Below are positions 54,516-59,722 of a stretch of DNA of 59,722 nt, one piece after another; the first letter of the stretch is position 1; the number at the start of each line of letters is the position of its first letter. The stretch is from contig NZ_LJWX01000003.1 of the NCBI RefSeq assembly GCF_001431705.1, positions 1 through 59,722 of the forward strand, written 5' to 3'. A program made the translations under genes and the position numbers. Source of the DNA: Ferrovum sp. JA12 (GTDB lineage: Bacteria > Pseudomonadota > Gammaproteobacteria > Burkholderiales > Ferrovaceae). Below the pieces are notes generated by a model. The model searched no databases and had not been told where the DNA came from. It saw only the letters and a program-made list of their open reading frames with translations.

Positions 54516-56150
54516 TCACCAATTTCTAAAACGTTTAGGGGGGTGATACAAACCGTGCGAAGCCATCACTAAATCCTTAATAGATCTTGCGGCCAGCCAA
54601 TCACGATTGGCCTCAGTCACATTAACACCCAAGTCTTCTGGACGTTGAACGATACCCCGATCGCGTAAGTTTTCCACGATTCGCCGATCTCTTTTCATGC
54701 CAGCTGGGGTATACCCTGCTACAGCACGAATTGCCTGCTCACGCTCCTCAAGGCCGCGGGTTAATAATAAATTAGCGATCCCTTCCTCGGTGATCACATG
54801 AGTGACATCATCGCCGTAGATCATAATGGGTGGCAAGGCCATCCCCATATCATCCATCAGTTGCCAGGCATCCAAACGCTCCACAATGGTGGGTTGGCCT
54901 GGCGCCTGCCAAGTCTCAAACATCTGTACCACTAACTTTTGGCCACGCAAAAGAGCTTGTTCTCCCGCCTTTTGTCGCCCGGCCATTAACCAAGCGTGAC
55001 TCGCGTGACGCCGGCCCCTGGCATCAGAGCCCATATTGGGCGCTCCCCCAAATCCCGTGATTCGCCCTAGGGTCGCCGTGGAACTGTTGCCCATTAAATC
55101 TAACTGTAGGGTGGATCCGATAAAGAGATCACAGCCATAAAGCCCCGCCGTTTGAGAAAAGGCACGATTAGACCGCATGGAACCATCACGGCCGGTAAAA
55201 AAGATATCCGGACGGGCAGCAATATACTGTTCCATGCCCACTTCAGAGCCAAAACTATGTACACTCTTCACAAACCCCGCTTCAATGGCAGGAATAAGCG
55301 TTGGATGGGGATTGAGGGCCCAGTGTTGACAAATCTGACCCCGCAAACCGAGTTGCTCAGCATAGGTGGGTAGCAATAACTCAATGGCTGCCGTATCAAA
55401 ACCAATACCATGATTTAAACGTTGCACTTGATAGGGAGCATAAATACCCTTGATAGCCATCATCGCCATCAGAACTTGAAGTTCGGTGATATGCTGTGGA
55501 TCACGGGTAAACAAGGGTTCTATATAACTGGGTTGTGGGGCGACAACACACATATCCACCCAATCTGCGGGAATGTCTACACGGGGGACTTTATCCACCC
55601 TCTCATCCACCTGGACAATAACAATGCCACTTTTAAAGGCAGTGGCCTCAATAATAACTGGCGTATCTTCCGTATTGGGGCCTAAATAGAGGTTTCCCTC
55701 GCGATCAGCACTAACCGCCGCCACAAGACAAATGTGAGGAGTTAGGTCGATAAAATATCTGCCGAACAATTCGAGGTAGGTGTGAATAGCCCCAATTTCA
55801 ATTTTTTTACTACTGACGAGACGAGCCAATTGATGGGATTGTGGCCCAGAAAAGGAGAAATCTACTTTTTTGGCTATCCCCTTTTCAAACAAAGCAATGT
55901 GGCTTGGCAGCGCCAAAACTGACTGTACCACATGTAAATCGTGCACACGCTCAGGACGACAACGACTTAAGGCCTCAGCCAGAAAGTCAGCTTGCTTTTG
56001 ATTATTCCCCTCCAGACAAATTCGATCTCCTGCTTCGCAGAGAGTCTCTAACACCTCAGTGACGGCTGCGGCTGCCACCCATTTGCCTTGCAAGAAGGGT
56101 TGCAGGCGAGATAAACGCTGTTCTCTTTTTTTGACTTGTGTTTCCCACAT
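54516..56150 (-). CDS. mdcA: Malonate decarboxylase subunit alpha, acetyl-S-ACP:malonate transferase MdcA
   Basis: It swaps acetate for malonate on the ACP, releasing free acetate. The 544 residues belong to the CoA-transferase family: CLEGNNQKQADFLAEALSRC, HVVQSVLALPSHI, LNHGIGFDTAAIELLLPTYA, FTGRDGSMRSNRAFSQTAGL and GSTLQLDLMGNSSTATLGRITGFGG in shortened form. It is 16 bases after the TRAP permease gene, tying transport and catabolism. Confidence 0.95.
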   Translation of the reverse strand: MWETQVKKREQRLSRLQPFLQGKWVAAAAVTEVLETLCEAGDRICLEGNNQKQADFLAEALSRCRPERVHDLHVVQSVLALPSHIALFEKGIAKKVDFSFSGPQSHQLARLVSSKKIEIGAIHTYLELFGRYFIDLTPHICLVAAVSADREGNLYLGPNTEDTPVIIEATAFKSGIVIVQVDERVDKVPRVDIPADWVDMCVVAPQPSYIEPLFTRDPQHITELQVLMAMMAIKGIYAPYQVQRLNHGIGFDTAAIELLLPTYAEQLGLRGQICQHWALNPHPTLIPAIEAGFVKSVHSFGSEVGMEQYIAARPDIFFTGRDGSMRSNRAFSQTAGLYGCDLFIGSTLQLDLMGNSSTATLGRITGFGGAPNMGSDARGRRHASHAWLMAGRQKAGEQALLRGQKLVVQMFETWQAPGQPTIVERLDAWQLMDDMGMALPPIMIYGDDVTHVITEEGIANLLLTRGLEEREQAIRAVAGYTPAGMKRDRRIVENLRDRGIVQRPEDLGVNVTEANRDWLAARSIKDLVMASHGLYHPPKRFRNW

Positions 56151-56166
56151 AGCGAGTTACTCTGAC

Positions 56167-57522
56167 TCAAGTGCTCGCTAAACCCAATGCAGCATTGGGA
56201 ATAGCGGATACGATGGCAGGAAAAAGCGACAGCAATATCAAGGATAACACCATCAAGATAATAAAGGGGACCACGCCCCATACCACCTCTTTTAATGGAA
56301 TATCAGGCGCCACGCTTTTAATCACAAACAAGTTAAGCCCCACGGGAGGATGAATCAGTCCCATTTCCATCACCACTGTCATCATTACCCCAAACCAAAT
56401 CAAATCAAAACCTGCGGCTTTTAGGGGTGGCAAAATAATGGGAGCTGTCATGAGAATAATGGAGACGGGGGGCAAGAAAAACCCTAACACAACAACAAAC
56501 AAAAGAATGGCAATTAACAGCAACCATTTAGATAAATGCAGCCCCACCACCCACTCAGCCGCTGATTGACTAATTTGCAAATAACTCATCACGTAAGAAT
56601 AGAGTAAGGACATGCCCACAATCATCATCAACATACTAGACTCTTTTAAGGTGGCTCCCAAAATGGGGGCAAAGTCCCGTGGCCGCCAAATACGATAAAT
56701 AATAAACACCAACACTAATGCTAACAAACCACCGAGACCGGCGGTCTCTGAAGGCGTAGCGTAACCTCCATACAGAGCAATCATGACCCCGATTAATAAA
56801 ATCACAAAGGGCAAAACGCGTGGCAGCATGGCTGTTTTTTGTTTTAAGGTGAGCACCTGATTATCAAGGTACGCAGATTTCACGCCACCCGACTGGTAGA
56901 TGTGCAAGGCTTCGCGATACTCCTTTTTGTAATTCCAGGCGGCGTAACCAGAAAATAAAATAACCAATAGTAAACCGGGACCCAGAGCCCCTAAAAACAA
57001 TCGGCCTAGGGATACCTCAGCGGCCACGGAATATAAGATCATGGTAATGGAAGGAGGTAACAATATGCCCAGGGTCCCGCCAGCGGCAATGACTCCCGCA
57101 GCAAAACGCGATGAATAGCCCCGGGCACGCATTTCAGGAATCCCTGCGCTGCCAATGGCAGAACAGGTGGCAGGGCTTGATCCCGCCATGGCGGCAAAGA
57201 GAGCGCAGGCGAGAATATTAGCAATACCGAGCCCCCCAGGAACCCGTCCTAACCAAGCATGGATAGCCGAATACAAATCCGCTCCCGCACGAGATTTACC
57301 AATAGCCGATCCTTTTAAAATAAATAAAGGGATAGATAACAAAGTAATACTCGACATTTCATCATACACATTCTGCGAGACGGTATCCAAGGAGGAATGC
57401 GGCATAAAAATTAACATAAAGGTTAAGGCCACAGAACCCAGAGCAAAGGCAATGGGGACACCGAGCAACATCACACATAAGGTAGCCACCCCATAGAGAA
57501 TACCTATCCATTCAACACTCAT
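56167..57522 (-). CDS. dctM: TRAP transporter large permease (DctM type)
   Basis: The 451 residues contain about 12 hydrophobic helices and the DctM signatures GVPIAFALGSVAL, GSSPATCSAIGSAGIPEM, GGTLGILLPPSITMILYSV and LPPVSIILMTAPIILPPLKAAG. It is the main ion-driven channel of a TRAP system, probably for malonate given the operon. ATG 57522 overlaps the dctQ stop as ATGA; the longer frame to 57639 is not needed. Confidence 0.93.
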   Translation of the reverse strand: MSVEWIGILYGVATLCVMLLGVPIAFALGSVALTFMLIFMPHSSLDTVSQNVYDEMSSITLLSIPLFILKGSAIGKSRAGADLYSAIHAWLGRVPGGLGIANILACALFAAMAGSSPATCSAIGSAGIPEMRARGYSSRFAAGVIAAGGTLGILLPPSITMILYSVAAEVSLGRLFLGALGPGLLLVILFSGYAAWNYKKEYREALHIYQSGGVKSAYLDNQVLTLKQKTAMLPRVLPFVILLIGVMIALYGGYATPSETAGLGGLLALVLVFIIYRIWRPRDFAPILGATLKESSMLMMIVGMSLLYSYVMSYLQISQSAAEWVVGLHLSKWLLLIAILLFVVVLGFFLPPVSIILMTAPIILPPLKAAGFDLIWFGVMMTVVMEMGLIHPPVGLNLFVIKSVAPDIPLKEVVWGVVPFIILMVLSLILLSLFPAIVSAIPNAALGLAST

Positions 57523-58091
57523 TGACGAACTCCCCGTAGTTTGCTGCCCGGTGTTAACAGTTGCAGCAATAACTGCAGAGTTAATAACACCATACCAATA
57601 CTCATTAATCCGTAGGGAATCCATAGGGGAGGAGCCCAAATGGATGAAGTCGTCATGCCTTGCTGGTAAGCGTCCAGTAATAGTTCAATGGTTTTCCAGG
57701 TAAAAAAAGCAATAAAAGTAAAGGAAATTAGATCACACACCTTTCCGCGTAAACGATTAATACGGGGCGAGAGCAAGCCAATCACGGCTTCTATGGCCAC
57801 ATGACCACGCTGCGCTTGGACCGCTCCTGAGGAAATAAAAATGGCGCCAACCAACAAAAAGATAGAGGTTTCATCTTGCCAGTCAGTGGGAATTTTAAGA
57901 AAGTATCTCAATACCACACTGGAAGTTAACACCAAACAGGCCGCCAACAAGGCTAGCATAGATAGCCAAGAGAAGAGCTGATGAATGACTGACAGAGCCT
58001 GAGAGAAGAGGCGCAGTACACCCCCCTCGGGGTGCTGCAGCACACCCAAGGGAACGTAGGGGTGGGTGGGGTTATCTTGACCGTGACTCAC
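57519..58091 (-). CDS. dctQ: TRAP transporter small permease (DctQ type)
   Basis: The 190 residues have four hydrophobic helices and the DctQ pattern VVLRYFLKIPTDWQDETSIFLLVGAIF and QRGHVAIEAVIGLLSPR (each shown in part). The N-terminal ~30 residues are polar. The start is GTG 58091, overlapping the binding-protein stop as GTGA. Confidence 0.92.
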   Translation of the reverse strand: MSHGQDNPTHPYVPLGVLQHPEGGVLRLFSQALSVIHQLFSWLSMLALLAACLVLTSSVVLRYFLKIPTDWQDETSIFLLVGAIFISSGAVQAQRGHVAIEAVIGLLSPRINRLRGKVCDLISFTFIAFFTWKTIELLLDAYQQGMTTSSIWAPPLWIPYGLMSIGMVLLTLQLLLQLLTPGSKLRGVRQ

Positions 58092-59119
58092 ACTAGTTTT
58101 TCCGCGGCTTTAAGTAGCTTAGCGCAAGAGGGACTGCGATTGGCAAAGTCCTGCCAGGCGGTGCGCTTGGCGATTTCCTGCCAACGACCCACAATTGCTT
58201 GGTTCATGTCATGGGCATGGCCACCTGATTTCATGTACACCTCAGCCACTTTCTGATCATCTGCCTTGCAGGCTGTGAGAGCAAAGTTCTCCATCTGCGC
58301 CCCAACTGTCATGATCAAGTCTTGTTCAGGTTTACCAAGACGATTAAACACATCACGAGAAATCATTAAGGGTTCAAACATAAACCAATAGGTTTTATCG
58401 CGGCCAGTGGTGAGTTCTTTGGCCACTTCTTCCAAACGAAAAGACATTAAGCTGGTGCTAGAAGTCATTGCGGCATCCAAAGCACCCGTTTGCATGGAAG
58501 CATAAATTTCGTTGGAGGGAATACTCATCACGGAGGCACCGGCTTCCCTTAAAATCAGCTCCATACCACGGCTTCCACCACGAACCTTCAATCCTTTGGC
58601 GTCATTGGGATCTATGATGGCTTTATTACGGCTCGCCACACCACCTGCCTGCCACACCCAACTCACTAATAAAATCCCTTTACTCTCTAGCACGTCATAG
58701 AGCATCTTGCCCGCTTCAGAGGTTTTGAATTCAACGCCTTTTTTATAGGAGGTGATAATGCCTGGCATGAGTCCAATATTGGTTTCTGGAACTTCACCCC
58801 CGGCGTAGTCCAAGGGGATCAAAGCCATATCAAGCGCAGCTCTACGCATAGCAGCAAACTGTGCTTTGGTTTTCATTAAAGAAGAATTAGCATAAACCAC
58901 TGCTTTGAGTGCGCCGTGACTTTGTTTGTCCAATTCAACAGCAAACTGACGACATAAACGATCTCTAAAATCCCCAGACGTTAAGGTGCCGCCAGGGAAT
59001 TGATGAGAAATTCTTAATTCTGTCGCCGCCTTAGCCCAGGGGCTAAACCCTAACAGAGAAGCGGCAGGTAACAGTGAGAGACTTTGAATAAGTTGTCTTC
59101 GTTGTGTATTTATAGTCAT
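58088..59119 (-). CDS. dctP: TRAP transporter substrate-binding protein (DctP type), first gene of malonate operon
   Basis: The 343 residues start MTINTQRRQLIQSLSLLPAA; the twin Arg and hydrophobic stretch ending SPWAKAA suggest a Sec or possibly Tat signal. The mature part is a DctP-type binding protein with SHQFPGGTLTSGDFRDRLCR, DPNDAKGLKVRGGSRGMEL and SNEIYASMQTGALDAAMTSS, including the Arg (VRGG) that pairs with a carboxylate. Substrate malonate is inferred from the operon. ATG 59119 has AGGAGG upstream. Confidence 0.92.
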   Translation of the reverse strand: MTINTQRRQLIQSLSLLPAASLLGFSPWAKAATELRISHQFPGGTLTSGDFRDRLCRQFAVELDKQSHGALKAVVYANSSLMKTKAQFAAMRRAALDMALIPLDYAGGEVPETNIGLMPGIITSYKKGVEFKTSEAGKMLYDVLESKGILLVSWVWQAGGVASRNKAIIDPNDAKGLKVRGGSRGMELILREAGASVMSIPSNEIYASMQTGALDAAMTSSTSLMSFRLEEVAKELTTGRDKTYWFMFEPLMISRDVFNRLGKPEQDLIMTVGAQMENFALTACKADDQKVAEVYMKSGGHAHDMNQAIVGRWQEIAKRTAWQDFANRSPSCAKLLKAAEKLV

Positions 59120-59149
59120 GCTAATTCCTCCTAATATCAATCTTTATGA

Positions 59150-59179
59150 AAGATAACTGCTCGCTCATGAAACTGTCAA
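59150..59179 (-). promoter_or_regulatory. Promoter of the malonate (TRAP-mdc) operon
   Basis: On the minus strand a perfect TTGACA (59179-59174) lies 18 bases from TATCTT (59155-59150), giving a start about 25 bases before dctP. An inverted pair CTCGCT / AGCGAG flanks the -35 region (about 59158-59207) and could be an operator. No regulator gene is present in the window. Confidence 0.55.
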
Positions 59180-59247
59180 CCTGACGGATCAATTTAAGCG
59201 AGAAAGAAATAAAGAATGAAGGGGGAAATCAGTAGATCGTAGACAAC

Positions 59248-59273
59248 AAAAAACCCCTTGATAGGGGTTTTTT
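59248..59273 (-). terminator. Rho-independent terminator of the rRNA operon
   Basis: AAAAAACCCCT, four-base loop, AGGGGTTTTTT: a perfect stem with a T run, 11 bases beyond the 5S gene. It is symmetrical and could also work on the plus strand. Confidence 0.9.
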
Positions 59274-59284
59274 GATGAAGGGAG

Positions 59285-59397
59285 TCTGGCGGTGACCTAC
59301 TTTCGCATGGGTAATCCACACTATCATCGGCGCAGTCTCGTTTCACGTCCCTGTTCGAGATGGGAAGGGGTGGGTCCAAGACGCTATAGCCGCCAAA
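59285..59397 (-). rRNA. rrf: 5S ribosomal RNA
   Basis: The minus strand gives about 113 nt beginning TTTGGCGGCTATAGCG and ending CACCGCCAGA, which pair as the terminal stem. The conserved CCATCTCGAACAGG and GATGATAGTGTGG segments are present. Ends are set by the stem and may be off by a base or two. Confidence 0.96.
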
Positions 59398-59475
59398 CAA
59401 AGCTGAGTCGGTGACTTTAACTACCAAGAAGAAGTAAATATTAGGTAAATTCACACAGATATCTGTGATTATAGG

Positions 59476-59722
59476 ATCAAGCCTCACGGTCAATTAGTAT
59501 CGGTTAGCTTAACACATTACTGCGCTTCCACATCCGACCTATCAACGTCCTGGTCTCGAACGAACCTTTAGGAGGGTTATACCCTCAGGGAAGTCTCATC
59601 TTGAGGCAAGTTTCCCGCTTAGATGCTTTCAGCGGTTATCTCTTCCGAACTTAGCTACCCGGCAATACGACTGGCGTCATAACCGGTACACCAGAGGTTC
59701 GTCCACTCCGGTCCTCTCGTAC
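59476..59722 (-). rRNA. rrl: 23S ribosomal RNA, 3' end only
   Basis: The minus strand matches the 23S 3' terminal region: GTACGAGAGGACCGGAGTGG (sarcin-ricin flank) at the right edge, then GATAACCGCTGAAAGCATCT and, near the end, GATACTAATTGACCGTGAGG. The 5' part lies outside the window. The 3' end near 59476 is estimated from similarity to other 23S genes. Confidence 0.95.

Noticed and set aside
59454-59467. 14-bp palindrome CACAGATATCTGTG in the 23S-5S spacer
   Set aside because: It could be an rRNA processing stem or chance; with no loop and no other copies visible I cannot support a function.

Overview
The window reads as chromosomal DNA of a betaproteobacterium, moderately AT-rich by eye. 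The evidence is gene content and synteny: yebC-ruvCAB-ybgC-tolQRAB-pal-cpoB-tRNA-Lys; ilvIHC-psd-pssA followed by rpsO-pnp; a sigma24/DUF3619/DUF3106/RDD cassette divergent from ilv; suhB-trmJ-cysE; dapA-bamC-MBL hydrolase; and the beta-typical families DUF2844 and DUF3443. I cannot name a genus.

Layout. 1-4.96 kb is a mobile-element patch. An IS256-family element has cut off the end of a PAS-PAS-GGDEF-EAL gene, an ISL3-family remnant follows, then a tRNA-Lys(UUU) with its own promoter and terminator. Next comes an apparently complete, visibly GC-richer IS with an 18-bp target duplication at the very end of cpoB. 4.96-13.1 kb (minus strand) holds Holliday-junction resolution (ruvCAB) and the Tol-Pal envelope complex; ruvC appears to start at ATT. 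13.2-23.5 kb holds slmA, dksA, pnp, rpsO, ggt, pssA, psd and ilvCHI, with a candidate small RNA between pssA and ggt. 23.5-25.7 kb holds a structured ilv leader and a divergent four-gene ECF sigma cassette.

25.7-38.0 kb holds lptG, acs, a class I fumarase, mfd, an A-type Fe-S carrier, cysE, trmJ, suhB and mmsA. 38.1-49.4 kb holds DUF2844 and DUF3443 proteins (the latter with pepsin-like DTG/DSG motifs), mutS, slyD, an atypical peroxiredoxin, a ribosomal oxygenase, an Ala/Pro-rich lipoprotein, an MBL hydrolase, bamC, dapA and an rfbDC pair.

49.4-59.1 kb (minus strand) is one tightly packed ten-gene malonate operon: a TRAP transporter (P, Q, M), malonate decarboxylase subunits alpha, ACP, beta and gamma, a fused MdcG-MdcB cofactor enzyme, MdcH and a TauE/SafE-type permease. 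It begins just downstream of an rRNA operon (5S and the 3' end of 23S, same strand) that ends the window. Malonate would be imported and decarboxylated to acetate on the ACP. acs, which makes acetyl-CoA from acetate, and mmsA, which makes acetyl-CoA from malonate semialdehyde, lie elsewhere in the window and would connect it to central metabolism.

Most interesting leads: the sigma/DUF3619/DUF3106/RDD cassette with an exact 18-residue aromatic-x-x-Leu repeat, the pepsin-like DUF3443 lipoprotein, the MdcG-MdcB fusion, the ATT start of ruvC, the candidate small RNA, and the ilv leader.
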